64,000 nucleotides of DNA from Gordionus sp. m RMFG-2023 (taxonomy: Eukaryota; Nematomorpha; Gordioida; Chordodea; Parachordodidae): positions 46,229,366 through 46,293,365 of the forward strand of contig NC_088777.1 of the NCBI RefSeq assembly GCF_954871325.1. The letters are read 5' to 3'. This document shows positions 23,430-35,416 of this stretch, piece after piece. Position 1 is the stretch's first letter, and every line of letters begins with the position of its first letter. The notes below the pieces were generated by a model. That model made no database searches. It saw only the letters and a program-made list of their open reading frames with translations, and was not told where the DNA came from. The position numbers and the translations under genes are program-made.

Positions 23430-26248
23430 ATCTACAGAAAGCAATAATTATAAGTTAATAATGTATTTCTTTTAACTTGTGTGAGTTAAAATGCGAGTTT
23501 TTCTAAATTATAGTAAAATAGGCAAATATTGAAATAACCAGTTCAGTATATCTAACATAATGATGTCTAAAATATCTAGGGAATGGAAACATTACTCCAT
23601 AAAACCCTTTAGAGAGTTAAAAACTTGATTCTATTCGATTTATAATACTTAAAATTATAAATATTTTGTGTTTAGTACCATGAGAAAAGATAGGAGTATT
23701 TTTCTTAAATAACTATAATACCATTGTTTGACAATGAGAGAGGTAGAATTAATTAATTAGTAATTAGATGAAATGGAAGTGATAAATTAATTATATAAAT
23801 CGAAATTTTCCTCATCACAACAAAACAGAGTGCTGAAAAAATTGAGAAATTTTGATTTTAATTATATTTTCAAAATGTTATATACCACTATAGATTTTTC
23901 AATAATTAAAAAGACTAAAAAAGTTACATAAATAATATCATGAATTATTAATGAGATTCTATTTAAGTCTCACTTTTCCAACCTATTTTCTGGTATATAA
24001 AACAGATAATAATAATTAAAATGGAATAAGAATTTTTTTTTAAAAATATATTAGATGATATAATTTATATTATATGAAATAAAACAAAATAAAATACCTT
24101 GATAATTTTTAATGATTTATTATAAAATTTAATTTATTTTAGTAGTGTTTATATGAGCATCGAGGCTTGTATCTATTTTAATTATTAAATAGGATAATAA
24201 TGGTCAAAAAATTTTATTCCCCTTCAATTTTAAATGACGTACCTAGAGTTGGACAATACCGCGAAAATTTGTATCTAAAATACAAAATCTTTATGTCATT
24301 TTTAAATAAAATACGTATATTTGTATTGATGATACTTAATTTTCAAAAGAATTTTAATTCCTTTATAGCAGATAGAGAAACGACTTTTTCATGATAAGTA
24401 TCTTGTATCTAAGATACTTTACTTAGTGGTATTTGTATCTGTATATAAGATATATATTTTATAAAATATCTAGATCCTTTTTTAAGGAGCATCCCCTACT
24501 CTGTATACCCATATAAAGTTTCTCGATGAATATCAAAACCATGGTTCATTCTCTTGTTATTATCATACTAGTTACTAAAGATATAGGTGTAATGTAAATA
24601 TAATAAATTTGCGTTGAAGTTCATTATGATCTCCTGAGTCTTTTTAAAAAATATTGCTATGATATCTATGCAAAAATAGGTTTTGTCCGATTGATGAAAT
24701 TATAAATTCTTTCGCTATCTCTTCTCCTAATTTGTTTAAATTATTAATTTGAAAATAATATTTTTAAAGTATACACATTTTTTACATTTTATTTTTATTA
24801 TATATTAAAGATTGATGCAATTATTTTTGAAATTTATGGGTGCTAAAAAATAATTAACCATCTTTTTCGAAGGGAGGGGGGGGGGGGTACTTTTTAATGG
24901 AGTATTCTGCTTCCATCGCTCAGAAAGTGTAGAGGCCACTCTCTCGTCATAGATGATCGAAGACAATTCTTCACACGTTTCATTGTGCAAAAATTTCGTA
25001 CGATTGTATGAATTTTAATTAGTAGAGATAAAGCAAAAAGTATTGTTTGATGGATTTCAAAAGGGGTTATATATCTTGAAATATTTACGATTGTCACATT
25101 TAGATTTATATTTTATGATTAGATATACTTATTCTTCACTCTATTTCTAAATATTGTAAAAATGTTTGCCTTCCAAAGTGATGATTTTAAGATATTTCTT
25201 TTTCTGGCATGGTATATAATCAAAAGTCCGTTGTTATGTAATGCTGCAATTTAAATAATAATCCCTACCAGTTTGATTTTAACACAAAAGTTACTTGAAT
25301 GGGGGGGGGGGGAGTGGCATGCATTAAACTGTGAAATAAATATTGTTCTCCTAGAATATTATTTATGTCAAGGATTAGATGGATTAAGATCCGATCTCCT
25401 CGGTAAATTGGTTGTTTGCCTAAATGATTAATTAATGGTAATTTATGTGGACTCACGATCCATTTGTTTTGATCACATTAGGATCCCTCTGCTTCAATTA
25501 AGTATAAGCCATTTTAATGCCTGGCACCTGGCATACTTATTTATTACAGGATTTATATTTAGCACACAAGGCATATAATAAAATCAACAAGCCAGTTTGG
25601 GAAAATTTATCATTTATGATTAAAATTATAGTTATTGGATTATTTCACTATAGCAAACAAAACTAAATTTAAGAGACCTTGTATCCTTTATAAATTGGAA
25701 TATGTTTATGAGAACAATATAAAAACTTATATAGCTCAAGAATATTTTGATTATAGTGAATAAAATAATTGTTCCACCTTCAAAGATTTTTGAAAAATTA
25801 AAATTGATTGTGATCTCTCAATCTCAAATAATATATAGTTGATGTCTGGACTGAGAAAATTTTAATATTGAACTACGCCATTTAGCAGGTATTAATCCAT
25901 TAAATTTATAAAACTGCTTTAAGAAAAGATAAGTAAATGATAAATTTTTCATTTTCCAACATATGGAGTATATTATGAGCCTTTATCTTGCTATATATTT
26001 TAAATTACTATATTTCAGAAAATAATTTCTAAGTATTATTTTACTAATTTTACTTTAATAACTTTATATTATAAATAAATATTCTCCATATGCAAGCAAA
26101 CAAACTGTCCTAGTTTTTGTTTAATTTATACCTAGTTGTCGTTTAATTTGTAAAAGTTATAATATTTTTTTAATATATTTAAATGACAATCAACAATACT
26201 TATTGTTGATTGGTAGAAATTAAACAAAGCATCATTATAAATAAGAAA
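23430..26248. other. AT-rich intergenic DNA with poly-G tracts
   Basis: Two long G runs, at about 24876-24887 and 25301-25312. Open frames at 24200, 24805, 24894 and 25265 show no domain, no conserved motif and no splice support. I see no gene here. Confidence 0.45.
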
Positions 26249-26699
26249 TAATTATTCAGGGGCGGATGGGCCATAAGACCAGATGGGCATTTTGCCCACG
26301 AGGCCGCGAGAAAATGTCGATTTTTGAGGCCGATCAGAGTAAAATATCAAAAAAAAAAATTATTATGTTCTCATTATTTCCTCTTATCATTTATTTATTT
26401 TTAATGATATCTCTATGATTTGAATATCACATTCCTTGACAATTGTCTTTACTATAACTTAATGCATAAAATACCAGTAACGTCGTTTGACGCTATATAT
26501 CATTACCACGTTCTTTTCTTTGTTTTTTTTTCAAATGAATTAAAAACGTTTCCGTTTGAGTAGAGTGAAAGCTAAGTTTTGATTAATTCATTATATTACA
26601 TTTTTATACATTGATTTATTGTAGAAATAATATAGCCAACATTTCTTGTTCTTAATTCATTGAAATCAAATAAAATCCAGGTCGGTGAATCAGATTAAA

Positions 26700-27580
26700 G
26701 GATGAATGGTTGGGTGAAACAGAATAATTCATCTGGCCAAAATAAGTTGAGAAAGCTGCAAAAAATAGGTTAGATAAGGTGGTAGGCACGTGAAAAAACC
26801 CTTAGAGGATATATGGTAAAGAGAGCTTGCTGCCAATAACGATAAATGCACTTCAATTTATAATAGATAATAAATCATTTGAGACAAAAACTTGATAATT
26901 TATTTAAATTTAAGACTCTAAGTACAGCTATAATATATTTGGAAATTTTTGAAATAATTGGGCCACTGTCATATCTTCAAACTAAAAAATTAGTCACTTT
27001 GTCAGCATGGAAAATGATAGAAAATGCTAAGTCTTCTGTATCATCGATTCAAAATAAAGCAATAAAATGGCTTCTAATTTATGTGACACTTTAATATTTA
27101 AAGCTCCCGAAGAGTATCAGGGTACAGAATGCTCTGCCAAAAAATCAAATAGGACGAACGAAGAGAATATATAGTGACAAATGCCAAGATAAGCGTCCTC
27201 AAGAATCGATTGATCTTTATAGGCTCGGAGTATTTCGTCCTATAATTGATCAATATATAAGCAGCTTGTCAGAACGGCTTTCTGCGAATTGATAGCTTAT
27301 TTTGAATGTGCAAAATTTGCATCCTATGATGCATACAAGTGACTATTTTTGGCATATGAATGCATTTTAACTTTATTATTTACGCAGGTTAATTGCGAGA
27401 AAGCATTTAGTAAATTAAAAATTATAAAAATAAGCTGAGAGCTAATATTGACCAAGAAAAATTAGAAGCGTTTTTAATGATGTCAGTTGAATGAGAACCA
27501 TTAGCGCAGATTGAACTAGAAGATATTCTTGTATATTTGCGAAAAGGTTCAAAATTAATGGGAGATTCATTAAGGTAAAA
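26700..27580 (+). pseudogene. hAT transposase remnant (zinc-finger MYM/TTF-related type)
   Basis: Scattered pieces remain in order. 26881-27094 gives LSTAIIYLEIFEIIGPLSYL and then a SAWKMIENAKSSV stretch, typical of the middle of ZMYM-like hAT transposases. The next piece, around 27390-27580, gives VNCEKAFSKLK (the C-terminal dimerisation start), then KLRANIDQEKLEAFLMMSVE. Several stops and frame changes lie between, and the N-terminal zinc-finger region is reduced to fragments. It cannot encode an enzyme. It belongs to the surrounding 4.7-kb element by position and strand. Confidence 0.75.
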
Positions 27581-27877
27581 ATTATATATTTTCTTAATTC
27601 TTTTATTTGAATTTTATTAATATCTATTTACAATATGATCGGTGCCTGATTTTATAAGTGCAGCAATTTTATAGCGGTAATATTGTATAATTGCAATAAT
27701 TTTATGTGTAAAATTAATTGATTTGATATATTGAGTATGTATTTTTTTATATTCAACATGTGGATGTATGATTTGATTTTATAGTGCAATATCGTTATAA
27801 ATCTAATATAAAATAATGTTTATTTTATTGGTAAATCATGATCATGTATATACAAATTTTATAATTTATAATAATAA

Positions 27878-29345
27878 TTATATTGGTTGACATCGAATAT
27901 TGAAGGATATCGCTCTTATAAAATCTTGAAGGCTTCGCACCCCATCACGGTATTCTTCACAAAGTTTCTTTAGCCGAATCTGGTTGTTAGAACTCTGCGA
28001 TTTTGTTTTCGATGTCCAACTACCTACGCGCCATCTTTCAAGTTTGGTTTCGTCGGCAGCCATCTCGCATTTCATTTTTTTAATGAGTACCCAGATTGAT
28101 GGGTGTTTATTCCCAACCAGATTAGAAAAAAGATGATTCCAACCTTCGCTTGATTATTTGTTCGTTCTTCATCTGAGAGAGTGCTCTGATTGACGTTCCA
28201 GGTTTCATCGAGGCTCAATTCGACGTGTTTGGGATTGAGAATTGCTTCTCATGACCTCCCTTGATACTCCACTGACATAATTTTTATCGAAATAATCAAG
28301 TATGTCCTTACCATTGCTCGGAGTAACTGATCTCAGGAATGTCATTGCAATGTCCATATCACATAACGGAACGAATGCTAAGCCGTCCATCATGCCACAA
28401 AAAAAACTTAGAGTTTCATCGGTCCTGTATTCGCTTTCCAGACCCAGCTTCTGAATTTTTCTATGTGTACTTTGACACAAATGGTAAAAACATCCTCTAA
28501 TTACGATGTGATCCCCTAATTGGAAAAATAAATATAAATTATTAAACATATTAATAATCATACCAATGATACTCTTAACCGCGGTCATAGCAGACTTTTC
28601 GAAATCCATGTATATATATAATGGATCAGGAAATAAATCCCTTTCCTGACATTTAGACATTATTGTTTGAAATATTATTTCATAAGTACTTTGAGTATGG
28701 AGTACACAATAAACCGCTGTAATAAAAATATTGTTTATTGCTACTCTAATCACATATAATTGTAGAAAATTTTGAGGGGACATGGCAAAATTACCATCCA
28801 TATACCACTCTGTCCTATTAGATATTAGATTCAAGGAATCATATGTTGCGAACATTATTATGCGTTCTTCAGCTTGTGGGCCATTATCAAATAATAAAAA
28901 TCGTTTTGAGTTATGGGAGCCACAATTTGCCTAATCACCTATAATATTTAAATTTTTATGAATATATAATTATATTTAAACTAATACCTTCAATAACTAG
29001 GTCTTCCAAATTCTCAAGATTTGAAGGGTTGTGATTCCTTAGAGTTCTTTTTATAGAATCTTCCGATAACATATGCGACTGAACTCGTTGGTCTAATTTT
29101 ACAATTTCCTCTGCATAAATTTGAAGAGGTTTTGCCAAAGAGTCTGCACATCGCTTCTTCATGTTAGCGATGGATTTCATTGCTACTAGTCCATTAATAT
29201 TTGATGGATGATTATGAGCTGTATCAAGAACCGGGTCTTGATTATCGAGTGTTGAAAAAAGTATTGCTCGGCATTTAAAAGAAGAATACTTTGAGCAGCG
29301 CCAAAGAATACCCTCCATATATGAGCTTTCCAGGATGAATAAAAT
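27878..29345 (-). pseudogene. FLYWCH zinc finger / MULE transposase gene, damaged
   Basis: First exon (28988-29345, acceptor AATAG before it, donor G|GTATTAG after it): FLYWCH motif YMEGILWRCSKYSSFKCRAI with the later HNH, then a charged helical stretch. Second part (28930 downward): FLLFDNG, then WYMDGNF with the first catalytic Asp of MULE transposases. MDFEKSAM (second Asp) follows near 28605, then GCFYHLCQSTHRKIQ. A 48-bp GT-AG intron (28516-28563) may separate these. The tail (to 27878) has HPSIWVLIKKMK and FIRAISFNI, which occur in FLYWCH/MULE proteins. At least one frame change near 28140 and one stop at about 28220 break it, and the phase between the first two exons does not match. 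The start of the FLYWCH domain is missing. It is most likely a decayed MULE transposon sitting inside the hAT. Confidence 0.8.
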
Positions 29346-29466
29346 CTATTAATTTTTTTTATAAAATATAAATTTTATGAATAAAATATTTTTGTAAATT
29401 TAATTTTTTTTTGTCTTTATATACGGCATAAAGATCCAAATAATTATTGTTTAATTTTATAAATAA

Positions 29467-29980
29467 ATACCAATTATAGCGTTTTTAATTGATAAACAAT
29501 TTTTATTCTTTTGATTAAAAATACATTTTAAAACATGATCATAATACATTTTAATATTTGTTCATTTAACTAGTTGCTGAACAATAATATTTTTAACAAA
29601 TTATTAAATTGCAATTGTCTAAATACCAATTATAGCGTTTTTAATTGATAAACAATTTTTATTCTTTAGATTAAAAATACATTTTAAAACATAATGATCA
29701 TAATACATTTTAATATTTGTTCATTTAACTAGTTTCTGAACAATAATATTTTAAACAAATTATTAACTTGCAATTGTCTAAATACCAATTATAGCGTTTT
29801 TAATTTATAAACAATTTTTATTCTTTTGATTAAAAATACATTTTAATATATGTTCATTTAACGTTGCTAAACAATAATATTTTTAACAAATTATTAACTT
29901 GCAATTGTCTAAATATCAATTATAGCGTTTTTAATTAATAAACAATTTTTATTCTTTTGATTAAAAATACATTTTAAAAC
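29467..29980 (+). repeat. Tandem repeat, unit about 156 bp, four copies
   Basis: Copies start at 29467, 29623, 29782 and 29913, each with ATACCAATTATAGCGTTTTTAATTG. The third lacks about 28 bp and the fourth is cut short. The unit's tail AATATTTTTAACAAATTATTAACTTGCAATTGT occurs once more at 30544-30578. Confidence 0.9.
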
Positions 29981-30417
29981 TTTTAATAAGCTAAAAACTA
30001 AAGGTAGTTGCATATCAATGAGGTGATAAATCATGAATAAATTAAAATTATCACATATATTCAAAATACCAAATGCAAAAAAATCGAGTATTTCCCATTT
30101 GCATTTTAATGGTTTCAACTGAATTAAATTGTATATTGGGTGAATGTATATTTGTTTCTATTATAATAAATCACGAATTTATTTCAATATTCATCTTTTA
30201 AATATGCAATGAATTAAGTTTCTATTTCTTTATATACTGGCTGCTAACAACCAATCAAGTTATATACAGATGTATTTCTAAAAATTGATTATCTGCTTAA
30301 ATAAATTTGTATTTTAAAAAAATCTGTTTGGATTGGCCTATTTATGCAAGCAGTTATTTCTAATAATTTATAATATATACATAACGTTTTAAGTATCAAT
30401 AGTAAATATAAATAACC

Positions 30418-30540
30418 CATCATATTGGGGGGTAAATTTGGATGGTGCATCATATTCATAGGAGGTACACCAACTCCAGCAAGGCCCATGACAGTAGGAG
30501 GAGGAAGCATGAATGGTCTATCAGCAAAAAGTTGATGAGG
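30418..30540 (-). pseudogene. Pro/Met-rich exon-like fragment inside the hAT element
   Basis: Read on the minus strand this stretch has normal codon composition, unlike its surroundings. It gives PHQLFADRPFMLPPPTVMG, then LAGVGVPPMNMMHHPNLPPNMM. It ends at a good donor, ATGATGG|GTTATT. At its 5' side it joins directly to a piece of the 156-bp tandem repeat with no acceptor site. Proline- and methionine-rich tails of this kind occur in RNA-processing and transcription proteins, but I cannot name the parent. It looks like part of a host exon picked up by the transposon rather than part of a transposase. Confidence 0.5.
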
Positions 30541-30990
30541 TCATAATATTTTTAACAAATTATTAACTTGCAATTGTATTGCTAGATTATACTTAAATAT
30601 GAGAGTGTATAAAAATAATCCCAAGGGGTTTTTTTCCTGGGGGTTTATTTTCCGGGGTTTTTTTTCCTATTACCATAAAATATATATGTGCAATGAAAAT
30701 TATTTTATATCTGTAGTGAATATGATTTTAGATGTGCATTTTTTAAAAATAAAATATATGACTAACGTATAATACTATTCTTTTTTTTTACTAAAAATGT
30801 ATATCTTTTGAACTTATTTTCAAAAATAAGAAGTAATAAAAATCATGGAAATCGAAGAAGCCATATAAGGGAACCCGGTCGAAGACCGAGCAAAAGCGGG
30901 GAGATATGGGGGAGCCTCCATATAATTGAGGCCGTTATAAAAAAAATGCCCACGAGGCCGTAGCGTCGCCATTCCGCCCCTGTAATTATT

Positions 30991-32079
30991 AATAGATTTT
31001 TCTTAACTTATATTTTTGTGAATATGAATAAGGATTTATGATATTTTTCTGGAAAATTTTTTAACTTTTGATTATGAATTATTAAATTGATATAAGAAAT
31101 AAAAATGATTAAATATATTTGAAAGTTTAAAATAGTGTAACTCAGTTAATTAATATTTATTATTAAGTTGAAGAAAAATTAAGACTTAGAAAGTTTGTGA
31201 TTAAATTAAATAATTATATTAAGTTAAGAGAAGATAAGGTTTGATAAATTAAGTTTATTAAATAATAATTATCGTACTCCGCATCTCTAGCATTTAATAC
31301 TTGTAATAGTTTCCATAACTATATAATATTAATCTTAGGTTAATACTTTAATATAATTATAAAATATGTGAAATTCAAAATAAAAACGCAAATAGATCTT
31401 GAAAAATTTTTTTTCTAAAGATACATGGAACCGTGGATTGATAAGAAATTTGAAAGGCATATTTTTCAAGCCAATGTTTTGGCAAAGATAAGAGATTCCT
31501 TGGGATCAGAAAAAGCATATCTTTTATTTCCTATTACTTTTAAGAGAGGACTCGGAACCAAAGGCTCCCAATGTAGAGGTGGTAACCAAAGCGAAGTCCA
31601 TATTGTTTATAAAAAAATATTTGTTCTTTTCATGCACGTGTAATTTCATGCGAGACGATCGGTAACAAAATCTGCCATGGAATACATGTCAATCCATAAG
31701 GCCTTCCTTACCATCGGTTATACCGAGGCCTAGAAGTTCTAGAGAGCATGTATGTTGGCTCGTTTTAAAGCTTCCTTATGTTGATTGAAAAATATCTTGG
31801 ATGGCATCCTTCGAGAATTTGCGCAGTATAAAGGGAGGCGATTTTTCTCGATCTGAGTTTTACACACGGAGTATGTTTAGTGTTACAGTTAGCCGAAAGA
31901 TGGAGACCAATAGTAGGGACTGGGGATTTTTTACAACCATTCGTGGTCAATATCCATATTTAAGTAATTTATTTACTTTTATTAATTATTATTAAACTTG
32001 TTTCTATAGTTATTATTCATTGTAATTGCTTCAATAAATTCCTTTTTTTTATTTTTGCTTACCTACTCTATATTTATCA
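30991..32079. other. Intergenic DNA, unclassified GC-richer patch at 31420-31970
   Basis: 31425-31643 and 31801-31995 are open on the plus strand and less AT-rich than the flanks. The translations show no known domain and the frames do not connect. It may be old coding or transposon sequence; I make no gene call. Confidence 0.35.
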
Positions 32080-32161
32080 AAGACCTGCAGACCGGGCCCA
32101 AAACGGGCCGAGAAGTATATTTTTTGTAAAATAAACCCGTGGTGACCAGCCGGGTCTAAAA
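32080..32161. mobile_element. Family C fragment next to an LTR element
   Basis: GACCTGCAGACCGGGCCCAAAACGGGCC and AACCCGTGGTGACCAGCCGGGTC are family C end motifs. The sequence stops at the border of the LTR element. Confidence 0.45.
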
Positions 32162-33718
32162 TGTATTTTATGGAGCCTGAATATGTCCATAGAACATAAT
32201 GTTTCGGCCAACAAAAGTAGTGGTTGAGAGAATTTAGAGCATAAAATAAATAGTATAATTAAACTACTAATACTTTATTAATTAATATAAATACTAATTT
32301 CATAATCATAATTAAAATAAGAAATTAAAATAATATAAAAAAATTAAAATTATAAGATTAAAAATTAAGTTCGTAAAATCATAATTCGTTACAAGAAAAA
32401 TATCCTCGATTATATATAATTTTCTATAATATTCATTTACATAATGTTTTACCCACAAACTGAAATAATCTTGAACTTTATTTAATCTGAATAATAAATC
32501 TTTTTTCTTTCTCATTTGAATATCACAACACCCTTCCACTTAGATTAGACCCCACATTCTGCGAAATACCAATATTCCTGCATGTATTCGATTACTTCTT
32601 CTCACCGGTAGATTCTGTTTCTTGCCTTCGTCTGGTATTGATTGCATGCTTTTAAACGATTCCCGATTGCTAGTCAATGATTATCGATACCCCATCTTAA
32701 ATTCTCCTGTTAAATTATTTTAATCTTTGCTTGTTTCTATCTTCTTCTCTTGTAACTAATGATAAGTGCATTATCTCGGTCAACGATAAGCGAAGCTTGA
32801 TCTGCGATTAACGATTGCATCCTGGTCTTGACCACTTGTTCTACCTAGTCGCTTATCAAGATATCCACGTTGCCTTAAGATCTCTTATACGATAATGATT
32901 TGTTGTATCTTTTGATCCAAAATAAAAATCCGATCTCTAATTGAGCTCGATTGCGACATGAATTTTCTAATGACGAAAGCCGTTTCTCTTCTTGAAGATT
33001 TTGGTTAATCAACAACCTAGTATTTTGCTAAATATTATCAACTAATATAAGAGTTAAACGTATCTTTAATAAAAATTATAACGAATTTATTTTTAGCTAC
33101 ATCGATCATTTGTACGTATAACGATCTCTTGTGACGAATTCCTTTTAATTAAACGACTAATTCTATTCTTTTTCGAATTACGACCATTAATATTGATACC
33201 ATTGTTTTATTGCTCTCATTCTTTGTCTTAGTCGATATTCATTTCATACATCCCCTTCCCCCTTTATTTAGAATTTCTTTTCAGAGTTAATTAGACTGAA
33301 TTGTTTAAATTGCCCTGTCGCCTCCACTCTCCAACACCAATGTAATATTTTAGTATTTTATGGAGCCTAAATATGTCCATAGAACATAATGTTTCGGCCA
33401 ACAAAAGTAGTGGTTGAGAGAATTTAGAGCATAAAATAAATAGTATAATTAAACTACTAATTCTTTATTAATTAATATAAATACTAATTTCATAATCATA
33501 ATTAAAATAAGAAATAATAATATAAAAAAATTAAAATTATAAGATTAAAAATTAAGTTCGTAAAATCATAATTCTTTACAAGAAAAATATCCTCGATTTC
33601 TATAATATTCATTTACATAATGTTTTACCCACAAACTGAAATAATCTTGAACTTTATTTAATCTGAATAATAAATCTTTTTTATTCTTTTTTCTTTAACT
33701 CATTTGAATATCACAACA
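32162..33718 (-). mobile_element. Small non-coding LTR retrotransposon fossil (TRIM-like)
   Basis: Direct repeats of about 370 bp lie at 32162-32530 and 33341-33718 and are nearly identical, so the insertion is fairly young. Read on the minus strand each repeat starts TGTTGTGATATTC and ends in CA. A TTGGTGTTGGAGAGTGG primer-site-like sequence follows the first, and a purine tract (AAGTGGAAGGG) precedes the second. The 810-bp interior has no coding capacity, so it depends on another element's proteins. No clear target duplication was found. Confidence 0.78.
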
Positions 33719-34369
33719 CTCAAATTTACCTACAAACCTAAAATCATACAAATTACATTACTTGTTTGGCTTATTTATATTTAAAATATAGTGAACAAAT
33801 ATTTTAAAATTTATTAATATTTAAACATATTATTACTCAATATATTATTTAATATATGTGTAAATAATAACAATAATTTTTCCTTTACATTTAGATTAAT
33901 TTTTAAAAAAAAAAATTTTTTTTTAATATTAATTTGTCTTTTCTCTATATCTGTTATTGTGACATTATTTTTTAAGCGTTTCTATTGCCTCTCAATTGTT
34001 TGAATGTATATTAAAGGTGACCTTAATACATTTTTTTTGAATGATTTACCACATAATGATCATAAACTTAGTACAATAATTTTAGTCTTATGCAAATACT
34101 TTTTAATTATTCCTAATATATGCATATTCCCATAAACAACTGTCTCAAAGAAACAATTTATTGTTCTTTTACAGATTCCCCTAACAATTTAGCTAGCCCT
34201 ATTAAATAGGCAACCTCTATTATGTATCCTTTTAAATAGATAAGTCATCTTTTTCTACTGGTCACCCAAGGATATAAAATTAGATTATATGCATAAGTCA
34301 ATATCAACTATCATTTATAACTTTTATAATTCATCCTATACACATAAAAAACCGCTATTTTAAATGAAA
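33719..34369. other. AT-rich intergenic DNA
   Basis: Nothing recognised. Confidence 0.4.
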
Positions 34370-34690
34370 CATTTTGGGAATTTTTAAATGATTCTGATGA
34401 AGCATCAACATAGCGTTGAAATTTGTGAGGATGAACTCAATTCACCGTTGATAAAACAAATAACAATGACAATATTTTGAAGTTTTGGAAGCAGGAAAAT
34501 TCATTTCCTTTTTTTGAGAAAATTACATGAAAAATTTTGTCAGCCCCGACAAGTTCGGCTTATAATGAAAGATTATTTTGATCGCTTGAGGAAAGGCGAA
34601 CATAATTGAAATTAAAAAAAACATGGACAATCTTCTTTTTCTATATAAAAATTTTGATTTATAAATTGTAATTATTTTGTGTTATTAATT
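34370..34690 (+). pseudogene. hAT transposase C-terminal remnant
   Basis: In one frame ILKFWKQENSFPFFEKIT is followed by KILSAPTSSAYNERLF, the classic hAT dimerisation motif (LSAPTSSA-ERLFS). Stops interrupt it on both sides. No terminal repeats were found, so the element's extent is unknown. It is of a different hAT type from the one at 3393. Confidence 0.75.
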
Positions 34691-35416
34691 TAGCATTAGA
34701 GATAAAAACTATGATAGAATAAATTTAAATATAGCAACAAAGTTTTGAAAATTTTAACGCCGAGAATTCTAGGATGTGATTAAAATATGGTCTTTCGTGA
34801 GCAGGCGGATCGAGTCAAAAATTTATTTAGTGGTAAACGTGAAAAAACGTGAATATTTTTTATTACCACCGTAAAAAATTAAACCACGCCCACCTGTAAT
34901 TTCGATTAAAAATTGCATATTTTCATCAGATTCGACTAAAAAACGCATATTTTTATCACTCACTTTTATTTATTTCACAATAAAAATAATCGTTTTTTTA
35001 GTTTTGTAAAGTAAACTTAGGAAAAAATTCCGGAGCTATTAACATCGTCGCTTACTTTTAAAAAAAAAAGCTAAGATTTTTTAAATTTTTTTATAGAATA
35101 TCAAACATTTTCAGTAAATATATTATATCCATACGTTTTATTGACTCGAAATATTGATTCAAATCAATGACAAATGTTTTGCGATGCCCAGATTATTTTT
35201 AAGAGTTCACACAAAACAATACATAATTTAAAAGGCATAGGTCATATAATATAATAAAATGCTAGATTCCAAATAAGCCATCAGGGATTGTACCAGTCTA
35301 GAAACAACAACGAAAAGGTCAATACGATTAAAATGAATAGCATCCAAACTCTGACCCCTGCTTTGTGTTGAAGTGCCTAGAGTTTCATTTAAAAAAATAT
35401 AATAAATAGTTTTGGG
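34691..35416. other. Intergenic DNA
   Basis: Nothing recognised besides AT-rich sequence and a repeated GACTAAAAA/TCGATTAAAAATTGCATATTTTCATCA-like pair at about 34905-34950. Confidence 0.35.

Larger units (their letters stand above)
26257..30982 (+). mobile_element. hAT transposon, 4.7 kb, with perfect 8-bp target duplication
   Basis: Ends CAGGGGCGGATGG and CCATTCCGCCCCTG are inverted, with GCCCACGAGGCCG repeated just inside both ends in inverted arrangement. Identical TAATTATT lies at 26249-26256 and 30983-30990, as expected for hAT. It carries its own decayed transposase on the plus strand (26700-27580). It also holds material that is not its own: a FLYWCH/MULE transposase on the minus strand, a tandem repeat and an exon-like fragment. 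Confidence 0.9.

Noticed and set aside
24200-25456. Several short open frames as possible genes
   Set aside because: No domain, no agreement of splice phase and no codon bias distinct from the background.
29467-29980. CRISPR-like array
   Set aside because: The units are long and contiguous, without unique spacers, in a eukaryotic transposon.
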